Of a DNA stretch of 20,718 nt, positions 1 to 6,761 are shown piece by piece; within the stretch, counting starts at the first letter, position 1; the number at the start of each line of letters is the position of its first letter. The DNA lies in the NCBI GenBank assembly GCA_002787295.1, contig PCWJ01000005.1:1-20718 (forward strand). The letters are read 5' to 3'. The DNA comes from Candidatus Nealsonbacteria bacterium CG11_big_fil_rev_8_21_14_0_20_37_68 (GTDB lineage Bacteria > Patescibacteriota > Minisyncoccia > Minisyncoccales > GCA-002782225). The notes under the pieces were generated by a model, which worked only from the letters and a program-made list of their open reading frames with translations, did not search any database and was not told where the DNA came from. A program made the translations under genes and the position numbers.

Positions 1-396
1 TGTTTTTATAAGTTCAGTCATTTCGGTTCCGTTTTGGAATTGAATCTTAACCAAAAAATTGAATTCATTTTCTCCAAGCTGAGTAGTTTCCAATATTTCA
101 AAACTTTGAAAATCGTCAATTAATTCGATTTCTCCTTTTGAAACTTGCTCCATTGCCCTCTCGGTTAAAAGAATGGTTGCCTGGCTTTTATTTTTGGTAA
201 TTCTGGCTTCCATAAAATCTTTTAAAGTTTCTCCGGCTATAGCTTTTTCTACTTTAATTTCAAGTAAAGAAATTTCTTCTTTTGCTATTCTATGATACTG
301 CCAGCTTAAAATCTGAATGATTAGAATCATTACTAAAAAAGAAATGATAAGTACTATCCAAGGAGAGGTTTTTTCGTCTTTAAAAAGATTTTTCAT
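1..396 (-). CDS. Membrane-anchored protein of unknown function, 3' end outside window
   Basis: An open reading frame with no stop runs from ATG at 396 off the left edge (132 codons visible). The protein begins MKNLFKDEKTSPW and then has a hydrophobic stretch at about residues 13-30, a likely single membrane anchor with a short cytoplasmic N terminus. The rest is soluble and mixed alpha/beta in look, with a helical segment around KDFMEARITKNKSQA that resembles the start of NTF2-like domains of small lipoproteins and spore-associated proteins. That resemblance is from memory and weak. It lies about 130 bp downstream of gyrB on the same strand, separated by two repeat-hairpin units. No Shine-Dalgarno sequence is visible. 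I do not recognise the gene; the reading frame itself is well supported because it stays open and keeps the codon style of its neighbours. Confidence 0.75.
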   Translation of the reverse strand, partial: MKNLFKDEKTSPWIVLIISFLVMILIIQILSWQYHRIAKEEISLLEIKVEKAIAGETLKDFMEARITKNKSQATILLTERAMEQVSKGEIELIDDFQSFEILETTQLGENEFNFLVKIQFQNGTEMTELIKT

Positions 397-397
397 A

Positions 398-497
398 TTA
401 ATTCAAGATTATATATTCATACCTTAGCGAATCAAGGTTCTCGCCGAAGGCGAGGTTCTTAATTCAAGATTATATGTTTATACATTAGCGAATCAAG
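398..497. repeat. 39-bp direct repeat, two copies
   Basis: Copies at 398-436 and 459-497 match at 36 of 39 positions. Each is followed by a palindrome: the first by CTCGCC-GAA-GGCGAG (440-454), the second by the stem at 495-525. The unit therefore looks like a duplicated repeat-plus-hairpin module filling the gap between gyrB and the next gene on the minus strand. Confidence 0.8.
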
Positions 498-525
498 AAT
501 CTGCGAGCGAAGCGAGCAGATTCTT
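495..525. other. Hairpin beginning at the gyrB stop codon
   Basis: AAGAATCTGC (495-504) pairs perfectly with GCAGATTCTT (516-525) around an 11-nt loop, GAGCGAAGCGA. On the minus strand the hairpin starts inside the gyrB TAA stop. No T-run follows, so it is not a classical intrinsic terminator. It may mark the mRNA 3' end or be a mobile palindrome. Confidence 0.65.
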
Positions 526-2617
526 ATATGTCCAAATTCTTAACCTTCTTGGCATAAGCTTCGATGAATTTTTTTCGGGGCAACACCTCATCACCCATCA
601 GGGTATCAAAAATTCGATCGGCCTCTCTGGCGTTTTTAATATTAACTTTCAACAATATTCTATTCTCCGGATTCATGGTCGTCGTCCACAGCTCTTCGGG
701 ATTCATTTCACCCAAGCCTTTATATCTTTGAATGGTGATACCGGTTATTTTTCCTTTCTCTAATTCCTCTACCTCTTTTTTCTCTTTGCTTTTGACCTTG
801 CGAAACTCTGAAAGAATTTCACTTTTATCTGCCTCGGTATAAGCATATTCTGCTCTTTTTCCGGATTGAACCCGATATAGAGGAGGTTGAGCAATATAAA
901 GGTAGCCCTTTTCAATTATTGGTTTAAAGTAGCGATAAAAAAGAGTTAAAAGCAAAGTCCGGATGTGAGAACCGTCAACATCGGCATCTGACATTAAAAT
1001 AACCCGATGATACCTTAATTTATCCAAATTAAAATCTTCAGCGATAGCTGTTCCTAAGGCAATAATTAAAGATCTAAGCTCTTTTGAGGCTAAAATTTTA
1101 TCTAATCTTGCCCTTTCAACATTTAAAATTTTACCCCTCAGGGGCAAAATAGCTTGATGACGACGATCTCTTGCTTGCCTGGAACTTCCCCCGGCTGACT
1201 CTCCTTCTACTATGTATAGTTCGGATTCTTCGGGTTTTCTTGATATGCAATCTGCCAATTTGCCGGGAAGCGCCAACCCTTCCATTATCCCCCTCCTTAA
1301 AATAGTTTGTTTGGCGGCCTTGGCAGCCTTTCTGGCTTTTTGGCTTAAAATACAATTTTCAATAATAGACCTGGCGTCTTGTGGATTTCTTTCTAAAAAA
1401 TCAGTCAAGGTTTCCGAAATGACCTGTTCGACGACAGTTTTGGCTTCGGGATTTCCCAATTTTGCTTTGGTTTGACCTTCAAACTGGGGTTCTTTTATTT
1501 TTACCGAAACCACTGCGGTTAATCCCTCTCTTATATCCTCTCCTGTTAAGTTCTCATCACTTTCTTTCAAAAAACCATTTTTCCTTGCATAGTCATTAAA
1601 AGTTCTGGTTAAGGCGGTTCTGAATCCAGTTAAGTGGCTCCCTCCATCTTCAGTATGAATATTGTTGGCAAAACTTTCTTCATAACATTCGTATTCATCA
1701 GTATACCTGAGAGCGGCTTCAACCAAGATTCCATTTCCCTCCCCCAAACCATAAAAAATATTTTGATGACGAGGGGTTACTCCCTGAGTTAGGTACTTAA
1801 TATAGGATGGGAGTCCTCCTTCAAAATAAAATGAAAAACTACTTTTTTCATCGGTCCTTAAATCACAAAGACTAATTTTCACTCCTTTGGTTAAATAAGC
1901 CTGCTGCCTAAGGTAATTTAAAATTTTTTTTAAATCAAACTTTATTTCTTTGAAAATTTCAGGATCTGGCTCAAAAGAGACCGTGGTGCCAGTCTGTTTG
2001 CATTTTCCAATTTTTTCCACTTTTGTTTTTGGTTTTCCTTTAGAGTATTCTTGAGCAAACTTTGAACCAGATCGGCAAACTTCAACTCTCATCCAATCAG
2101 ATAGAGCGCAGACGGCTGAAACCCCTACCCCGTGAAGACCACCAGTTGAAGCATAGGCTTTACCGCCAAATTTAGCTCCGGCGTGTAAAGTCGTCATTAC
2201 TGTTTCTAAAGCCGATTTTTTTGTCTGGGGATGGCGCTCCACCGGAATTCCCCTTCCATTATCTTCAACTCTTATTCTATTTTTTGGCAAAAGGGAAACT
2301 TTAATTTCATTACAATAACCCATTATCGCTTCATCGATTGAATTTCCCACGGTTTCATAAATCAACCTGTGCAAACCTTCGATTCCGGTAGAACCAATAT
2401 ACATTCCCGGCCTTTTCCTAACCGGTTCCAGCCCTTGCAATACATAAATATCCTTAGCGCTATAAGTTGTATCCTTTTTTTTAGCCCTTGCCCCGTATAC
2501 AACTTGTTGTTGTACGGGGCTTGGTTTCGGTTTAAGTTTAAGTTTGGGTTTGGGTTTGGGTTTGGGTTTGGGTTTGGGCTGTTTTTTTGGTTTTTTTGTT
2601 GTTTTTTTGCGAACCAT
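524..2617 (-). CDS. gyrB: DNA gyrase subunit B with a Lys-Pro-rich N-terminal extension
   Basis: ATPase subunit of type IIA topoisomerase, which introduces negative supercoils with GyrA (not in the window). The GHKL ATPase domain starts near residue 52 (YSAKDIYVLQGLEPVRKRPG) and shows the N-box around GNSIDEA (91-97), VEDNGRGIP (117-125), the glycine-rich lid GGLHGVGVSAV (159-169) and the QTK loop (382-384). The TOPRIM domain shows EGESAGG (471-477) and DADVDGSH near 545. The C-terminal RYKGLGEMNPEELW is typical of GyrB. Length is 697 residues against about 640 for short GyrB; the excess is a 50-residue N-terminal extension of alternating Lys-Pro followed by SPVQQQVVYGARAKKK. No other ATG, GTG or TTG start lies between the extension and the domain, so the extension appears to be translated. 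Last recognisable gene of the pheS-pheT-gyrB set. ParE is an alternative name but the motifs favour GyrB. Confidence 0.95.
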   Translation of the reverse strand: MVRKKTTKKPKKQPKPKPKPKPKPKLKLKPKPSPVQQQVVYGARAKKKDTTYSAKDIYVLQGLEPVRKRPGMYIGSTGIEGLHRLIYETVGNSIDEAIMGYCNEIKVSLLPKNRIRVEDNGRGIPVERHPQTKKSALETVMTTLHAGAKFGGKAYASTGGLHGVGVSAVCALSDWMRVEVCRSGSKFAQEYSKGKPKTKVEKIGKCKQTGTTVSFEPDPEIFKEIKFDLKKILNYLRQQAYLTKGVKISLCDLRTDEKSSFSFYFEGGLPSYIKYLTQGVTPRHQNIFYGLGEGNGILVEAALRYTDEYECYEESFANNIHTEDGGSHLTGFRTALTRTFNDYARKNGFLKESDENLTGEDIREGLTAVVSVKIKEPQFEGQTKAKLGNPEAKTVVEQVISETLTDFLERNPQDARSIIENCILSQKARKAAKAAKQTILRRGIMEGLALPGKLADCISRKPEESELYIVEGESAGGSSRQARDRRHQAILPLRGKILNVERARLDKILASKELRSLIIALGTAIAEDFNLDKLRYHRVILMSDADVDGSHIRTLLLTLFYRYFKPIIEKGYLYIAQPPLYRVQSGKRAEYAYTEADKSEILSEFRKVKSKEKKEVEELEKGKITGITIQRYKGLGEMNPEELWTTTMNPENRILLKVNIKNAREADRIFDTLMGDEVLPRKKFIEAYAKKVKNLDI
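2491..2519. repeat. Palindrome inside the gyrB 5' coding region
   Basis: CCCCGTA-TA-CAAC-TTGTT-GTTG-TACGGGG forms an 11-bp stem with a 2-nt bulge and a 5-nt loop. It encodes the linker PVQQQVVYG between the Lys-Pro tract and the conserved ATPase domain, that is, in sequence with no counterpart in ordinary GyrB. Confidence 0.75.
2522..2580. repeat. Hexanucleotide repeat encoding Lys-Pro tract in GyrB
   Basis: About six units of GGTTTG plus degenerate copies (plus-strand reading) encode the alternating Lys-Pro run, roughly residues 14-32 of GyrB. The period of 6 nt keeps the frame on slippage, so copy number could vary between strains without disrupting the gene. Confidence 0.85.
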
Positions 2618-2703
2618 AGTTTAGATTTTGGATATTGGATATTGGATATTGGATAATCTTAATCTAACGCCCATCATCTAATATCCATCATCTAACATCT
2701 ATC
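2618..2703. repeat. Heptanucleotide repeat element between pheT and gyrB
   Basis: On the plus strand about four 7-nt units of the type TTGGATA (2626-2655) are followed by an oppositely oriented set around CATCATCTAATATCC (2672 onwards) ending in CATCTA. The two arms are imperfectly complementary, so the minus-strand RNA could fold into a long imperfect hairpin. The TAG stop of pheT (2701-2699) is part of the repeat, and the gyrB ATG (2617) comes right after the other arm. No Shine-Dalgarno sequence is present before gyrB. Confidence 0.75.
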
Positions 2704-4789
2704 GACGGACTTGCCATTCTGGCTCCTCCTCTATTGCTTTTATTATTTTATTTTGAATCTCATCTATCTCCTTAGAAGATAAGGTTCGGGTCTTTGATTG
2801 AAAAATAATGTGAAAAGCTAAGTTTTTTTTATCCTCGGGAAGCTCTTCTCCTTCATAAATATCGAAAAGATCAATATCTCTTATCAAAGGACCACCGGAA
2901 GCCTCAATTTTATTTAAAACCTCTTCTACCCCTGTCTCGCTCGGAACTAAAACTGCCAAATCTCTGATGGCCGCCGGAAATCGAGAAATTGGCCGATATT
3001 CATGTTCTTCAGAAGCCAATTTTGTTAACTTTTCAAAATCAAAATCAAAAATGACCAACCTCATTGAAATTTTTAAATCTTCCAGAATTCTTGGAGAAAT
3101 CTCTCCTAAAAATCCAATTTCTTCATGATTGACTTTAATTTCAGCACATTTTTTGGGGTGCCAAATTGCGGCTCTAGATTCTTCAGGTGTAGCCTTGAAT
3201 TCATCGTACCAAATATTACTTATGCCTAATTTGTTTAAAAGCAAATCAATTAGGCCTTTTACCTGATAAAAAGCATTCCCCAACATTAACCCGGTTAACA
3301 TCCTTTTTTCTTTGTTGGGTTTTTGAAATATTTTCCCTAATTCAAAAATTTTAATATCCTGAAAAATTTTTTGATTAGTTTGAACATTTTTCAGCAAATT
3401 GGGAATCAAACTCGGCCTGAGATATTTCTGTTCTAAACTAACTGGATTTTCTACCTCGATTAAGTTGGGACTCGTTATCCCAAAAAGTTTTCCATCCTCT
3501 TCATTAATAAAAGAATAATTATAGACTTCGGTAAAGCCAGCTTCTTTTAAATTATTTTTAACACTATCTTCCCAGAAAATATCGAGATTCCTCTTTGGTG
3601 GGATTAAAGAAACGGTAGGAAGAACTGATGGAATTTTTTCATAGCCATAAATTCTACCAATTTCTTCAATTAAATCTTCCTGTATCAAAATATCCAATCT
3701 AAAAGTCGGAACCGTCACTGAAATTGTCATAGGTCCGACCTCTATCAATTTAAAGCCTAATCTTTTAAGAATGGATTTGATTTCTTTTTTAGAGATTTTT
3801 ATTCCTAATAATTTCTCAACATGCTCAAAATCTAATTTAATTCTCTTTGGGAAAACTTTTTTGGGGTAAAAATCAACTAATCCTTGAGCCACTTTTCCTC
3901 CAGCAATCTTTTGAATCAAATTGCAAGCTCTGGTGATGGCAAATTCGGTCAAATTAGGATCAATTCCGTGTTCAAATCTTAAAGAGGCATCTGTTCTCAA
4001 ATTTAATTTTTTGGAACCCTTCCGAATAATCCTGGAATCAAAATTAGCCGACTCTAAGACAATAATTTTTGTTTTTCTATCAATTTCGGGGGGTTTTCCC
4101 CCTTTTATCCCGGCAATAGCTATGGGCTTTTTTGCATCGGCGATAACTAAAACATCTGAACATAAATTAAATTTTTGTTCATCTAAGGTAACAATTTTCT
4201 CTCCTTTTTTGGCAAATCTTACGATAATTTTTTTGCCCTCCAGTTTTTCTCCATCGAAAGCGTGCAGGGGCTGTCCCGTTTCCAACATTACATAATTGAC
4301 AATATCTACGATATTATTAATCGGACGCAGCCCGCAAACTTTTAATCGGTTCGTCAACCATTTTGGTGAAGGCTTGACTTTAACATCGATAATTACCCTG
4401 GCAGTATAACGCGGACAAGCTTCTTCATTTTTTACCTCCACCGAAACAAAATCTTTTGCTTTTAATTTTTTATCTTCCTCCAGTCTTAAATTGGCATAGG
4501 AATTGGCATAGGTGTCCCCTATGTATTTTAAGCCAGTGATGGCGGATATTTCTCGGGCAATGCCCAAATGTGAAAAACAGTCTCCGGCTCGATTAGGTCT
4601 AACATCGATATCTAAAACCCAGTCTTTGCCAAATTCTTTAACTTCTGAAACTTCAAAAGCTTTCGCTGTTAAAAGCTCAGCCAACTTCGCGGGCTTAGGC
4701 AATTTTAGGGGCCCACCGAAGGTGGGAGGATGTGGTGGGCGGGTCGTAGTCTTAAAAAAAGATTGTAACCAATTATAAGAGAACGTCAT
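2699..4789 (-). CDS. pheT: Phenylalanyl-tRNA synthetase beta subunit, without the EMAP-type tRNA-binding domain
   Basis: Beta subunit of the (alpha-beta)2 enzyme that charges tRNA-Phe; PheS is encoded just upstream. At 696 residues it is about 100 shorter than the usual form near 800. The N-terminal SYNWLQSFF leads through a LAELLTAKAFEVSEV segment directly into DWVLDIDVRPNRAGD (56-70), so the EMAP/OB tRNA-binding domain normally inserted here is missing. The B3/B4 editing region (around PRYTARVI and NNIVDIVNYV), B5 and the C-terminal anticodon-binding ferredoxin-like fold (EYRPISRFPAAIRDLAVLV) are recognisable. Residues 14-28 (TTTRPPHPPTFGGPL) look foreign to the family and are encoded by a palindrome. 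The gene starts 10 nt after the pheS stop and ends in the heptanucleotide repeat. Confidence 0.95.
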   Translation of the reverse strand: MTFSYNWLQSFFKTTTRPPHPPTFGGPLKLPKPAKLAELLTAKAFEVSEVKEFGKDWVLDIDVRPNRAGDCFSHLGIAREISAITGLKYIGDTYANSYANLRLEEDKKLKAKDFVSVEVKNEEACPRYTARVIIDVKVKPSPKWLTNRLKVCGLRPINNIVDIVNYVMLETGQPLHAFDGEKLEGKKIIVRFAKKGEKIVTLDEQKFNLCSDVLVIADAKKPIAIAGIKGGKPPEIDRKTKIIVLESANFDSRIIRKGSKKLNLRTDASLRFEHGIDPNLTEFAITRACNLIQKIAGGKVAQGLVDFYPKKVFPKRIKLDFEHVEKLLGIKISKKEIKSILKRLGFKLIEVGPMTISVTVPTFRLDILIQEDLIEEIGRIYGYEKIPSVLPTVSLIPPKRNLDIFWEDSVKNNLKEAGFTEVYNYSFINEEDGKLFGITSPNLIEVENPVSLEQKYLRPSLIPNLLKNVQTNQKIFQDIKIFELGKIFQKPNKEKRMLTGLMLGNAFYQVKGLIDLLLNKLGISNIWYDEFKATPEESRAAIWHPKKCAEIKVNHEEIGFLGEISPRILEDLKISMRLVIFDFDFEKLTKLASEEHEYRPISRFPAAIRDLAVLVPSETGVEEVLNKIEASGGPLIRDIDLFDIYEGEELPEDKKNLAFHIIFQSKTRTLSSKEIDEIQNKIIKAIEEEPEWQVRR
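4711..4740. repeat. GAA-loop palindrome inserted in the pheT 5' coding region
   Basis: CCCACC-GAA-GGTGGG (4712-4726) is a perfect 6-bp stem with GAA loop. A second GGTGGGC at 4734-4740 can pair with GCCCACC (4711-4717), giving two mutually exclusive 6- and 7-bp stems. It encodes part of RPPHPPTFGGPL, Pro/Gly-rich residues absent from typical PheT N termini. Confidence 0.7.
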
Positions 4790-4799
4790 AATTATTGAA

Positions 4800-5828
4800 T
4801 TAGAATTGATTTAGAAATCTTAAATCACCGGAACGAAATAATCTAATATCGTTAATTTTGTATTTCAACATAGCTAATCTTTCCAATCCAAAACCGAATG
4901 CCCATCCTTGCCAGTCTTTGGGAATTAATTTGGAATTTTTGAAAACGTTGGGGTGAACCATACCGGCGCCGGCCACTTCCAAAAAACCCTCTTCTTTACA
5001 AACTGAACATCCCTTTCCGTCACACATTACACAACTTATTCCAATATCAAAAGATGGTTCGGTAAATGGGAAAAAGTCAGGCCTCAGCCGAAATTTAACT
5101 TCTTTTTTAAAAAATTTCCGGAAAAATTCTCCAACAACAGCCTTAAAATTTGCCACCGAAACATCTTTATCAACCATTAATCCCTCGACTTGATAAAGCT
5201 GGAACTCGTGAGAAGGATCGGTAGCTTCGTGTCTAAAAACATTACCGGGAACTATTATTCTAAAGGGAGGATTATTTCTCTCCATATAACGAACCTGAAC
5301 CGGGCTTGTGTGGGTACGAAGTATTAGACCATTTTTGAGATAAAACGTATCCCAAAGGTCTCGAGCTGGATGATCCTGGGGAATATTTAATGCATCAAAG
5401 TTATACCATTCTGTTTCCATTTCTGGCCCTTCAACTACTGAAAAACCCATTGACCCAAAAATTTCTTCAACTTCTCTTTTTACCAAAGTTAAAGGATGCA
5501 GATGACCCAAAACGGGCTTTTTACCGGGCGCGGTGATATCAATCCATTCCTTTTCTTCTATCTTCTTTTGGGCTTTTTCTTTAAGTTCTTGGGCTTTTTG
5601 GTCAAATGCCGTTCTTAAAAAATTTTTCAGTTCATTTGCCTCTCTGCCAATTTTTACTCTTTTTGTTTTTGGTAACTTTTCTAATAAGCGTAAAACCTGG
5701 GTAAGCTCTCCACGTTTACCCAAATATTTTTTAAAAATCTCATCTAATTCCTTTAAGTTTTCAGCTTTTTCTATCTCTTTTTGAGTCTGATTTTTGAGGA
5801 CTCTTAGGTTAATCTTTGGCATCTTCAT
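4800..5828 (-). CDS. pheS: Phenylalanyl-tRNA synthetase alpha subunit
   Basis: Catalytic class II subunit, 342 residues, usual length. An N-terminal coiled-coil (about residues 1-95, rich in Lys and Glu) precedes the catalytic core. The core shows HPLTLVKREVEEIFGSMGF, WYNFDALNIPQDHPARD, the LRTHTSPVQVRYM region, motif 2 (VFRHEATDPSHEFQLYQVEG) and motif 3 (GWAFGFGLERLAMLKYKI). A four-cysteine knuckle CVMCDGKGCSVC lies before EVAGAGMVHPNVF and probably binds zinc; such a knuckle is absent from the E. coli protein. ATG at 5828 is followed two codons later by a second ATG (5822). The promoter places the transcript start at or near 5828, suggesting a leaderless message; no Shine-Dalgarno sequence exists. 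First gene of pheS-pheT-gyrB. Confidence 0.96.
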   Translation of the reverse strand: MKMPKINLRVLKNQTQKEIEKAENLKELDEIFKKYLGKRGELTQVLRLLEKLPKTKRVKIGREANELKNFLRTAFDQKAQELKEKAQKKIEEKEWIDITAPGKKPVLGHLHPLTLVKREVEEIFGSMGFSVVEGPEMETEWYNFDALNIPQDHPARDLWDTFYLKNGLILRTHTSPVQVRYMERNNPPFRIIVPGNVFRHEATDPSHEFQLYQVEGLMVDKDVSVANFKAVVGEFFRKFFKKEVKFRLRPDFFPFTEPSFDIGISCVMCDGKGCSVCKEEGFLEVAGAGMVHPNVFKNSKLIPKDWQGWAFGFGLERLAMLKYKINDIRLFRSGDLRFLNQF

Positions 5829-5834
5829 TAATCT

Positions 5835-5863
5835 ATTTTACCTTAAAATGAACTCAAAATCAA
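5835..5863 (-). promoter_or_regulatory. Sigma70-type promoter of pheS-pheT-gyrB
   Basis: On the minus strand TTGATT (5863-5858), a 17-nt spacer and TAAAAT (5840-5835) match the -35/-10 consensus at 4/6 and 5/6 with ideal spacing. A start 7 nt downstream falls on the pheS ATG at 5828, implying leaderless or nearly leaderless transcription. Confidence 0.75.
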
Positions 5864-5864
5864 G

Positions 5865-5882
5865 TGTGGATAATTATCCACA
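5865..5882. promoter_or_regulatory. Perfect palindrome of two inverted DnaA boxes
   Basis: TGTGGATAATTATCCACA is a perfect 18-bp palindrome. Each half is the consensus DnaA box TTATCCACA, arranged back to back with no spacer. It ends 1 bp from the -35 hexamer of the pheS promoter, so DnaA bound here could activate or block that promoter. It could also belong to a replication origin, but no cluster of further boxes is visible nearby. Confidence 0.75.
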
Positions 5883-5893
5883 ACTCAGAAAAT

Positions 5894-5932
5894 CAACAAA
5901 TAAAACAGCCCGCTGGGATAAACCCAGTGGGC
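5894..5932 (-). terminator. Intrinsic terminator after pyrE
   Basis: On the minus strand a 10-position stem (5932-5923 with 5917-5908, one mismatch) closes a 5-nt TTTAT loop and is followed by TGTTTTATTTG. It separates pyrFE from the downstream pheS promoter. Confidence 0.8.
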
Positions 5933-5971
5933 CGTTACGCTTTCTCGCGCCTTTTAAAACCTCCTATTAGG

Positions 5972-6700
5972 CTACTTCTTTCCGGTCAACTCTGCCCAGT
6001 GAGTTTTCGGGCGATAACGGATAGAACCACCTTTGCAAAGCGGGCAATCTTTTGGATCAACTGCCCAGATTGCTCTTCCAATTAAGGCAACAACTTTTCT
6101 GTCACCATAATCAACCGGAAGTTTTGGTGGCCGGTGAACTAAAACACCAACAACCGGCAGAAAATTAACTGGCTCCCCATTTCCTTCTTCCACTGCCCGC
6201 CGAACTTCCTGGAATGTACCACTGGTGGTAACCAGCTCCTCAACTTGAAGAACATGACTGCCAACGGGAATCTTCATTCTTGCCCAGAGCATCTTTTTGC
6301 CTTTTGGATCAGCTGGATCTTTCTCGACAAACCCATGGATAGCTCCAAGAGCTTTTGCCACTTCATAAGAAAAGGTAATTGCGGCATAAGCAGAGCCAAT
6401 AACCCAGTCTGGTTGAACAGGTAAGTAATGACCGTATTCTAATCTTTTGGCGAGTTGCTTGGCAAGAATTTCAGCAAGATTTGGGTATTTCAAAACCCGC
6501 ATACAATCAAAGAAGCCATTACTACACATGCCGGAGGTTAATTCAGCGTGTGGCTTCTTTGGATTGCCATCGTGAACCCAAGCTGCGTCACAGAGATCAA
6601 ATCATTTAAGAAAATCTTCTTCACTCAAAATCTTTATATCAGACTCTCTCGGATTAATATGACGGAATGTCTTTTCCATCGCCTTTTCCATTTTTTCCAT
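5972..6700 (-). pseudogene. pyrE: Orotate phosphoribosyltransferase-like gene interrupted by an in-frame TGA at codon 33
   Basis: Product type: transfers the phosphoribosyl group of PRPP to orotate, giving OMP, the substrate of PyrF encoded just upstream. From ATG at 6700, preceded by AAGGAGGT with 5-nt spacing, the frame reads MEKMEKAMEKTFRHINPRES through SEEDFLK. It then meets TGA (6604-6602) and continues without another stop as FDLCDAAWVHDGN, AELTSGMCSNGFFD and onward for 209 codons to TAG at 5972. The PRPP loop appears as VEELVTTSGT, where the usual form is nearer VEDVxTTGGS. A CPLC motif sits near the C terminus. The first ATG after the stop (6529) lies past the conserved AELTSG strand and has no Shine-Dalgarno sequence, so a downstream start would lose the N-terminal part. 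GC in a hand-counted 60-nt stretch (6121-6180) is 48%, above the AT-rich neighbours. Alternatives are a recent nonsense mutation, a sequencing error or recoding. The family call is fairly sure, its activity is not. Confidence 0.7.
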
Positions 6701-6723
6701 CTTTCACCTCCTTGATTTTTTGA

Positions 6724-6748
6724 GGAGGCTCGCGGTAAGCAAGCCTCC
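6724..6748 (-). promoter_or_regulatory. Intercistronic hairpin between pyrF and pyrE
   Basis: In minus-strand RNA GGAGGCUUGC (6748-6739) pairs with GCGAGCCUCC (6733-6724), 10 bp with one G-U, around a UUACC loop. It lies just before the pyrE Shine-Dalgarno sequence (6713-6706). No T-run follows, so it may influence pyrE translation or message stability rather than end transcription. Confidence 0.55.
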
Positions 6749-6761
6749 CTACTTTTAGTTG

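Noticed and set aside
2522..2580. Telomere-like GGGTTT tandem repeat
   Set aside because: It is in frame in gyrB and encodes Lys-Pro; nothing else suggests a linear replicon end.
5865..5882. Chromosomal origin oriC
   Set aside because: Only one pair of DnaA boxes was seen here, without a box cluster, an unwinding region or dnaA. One more TGTGGATAA near 12083 lies in DAK coding sequence and looks like chance.
6602..6604. Genetic code with TGA read as Gly or Trp
   Set aside because: About 15 long genes contain no internal TGA, pyrE itself uses TGG for Trp, and frr and pyrDK stop at TGA at family-typical positions. A caveat is that both could be read through for only a few codons.
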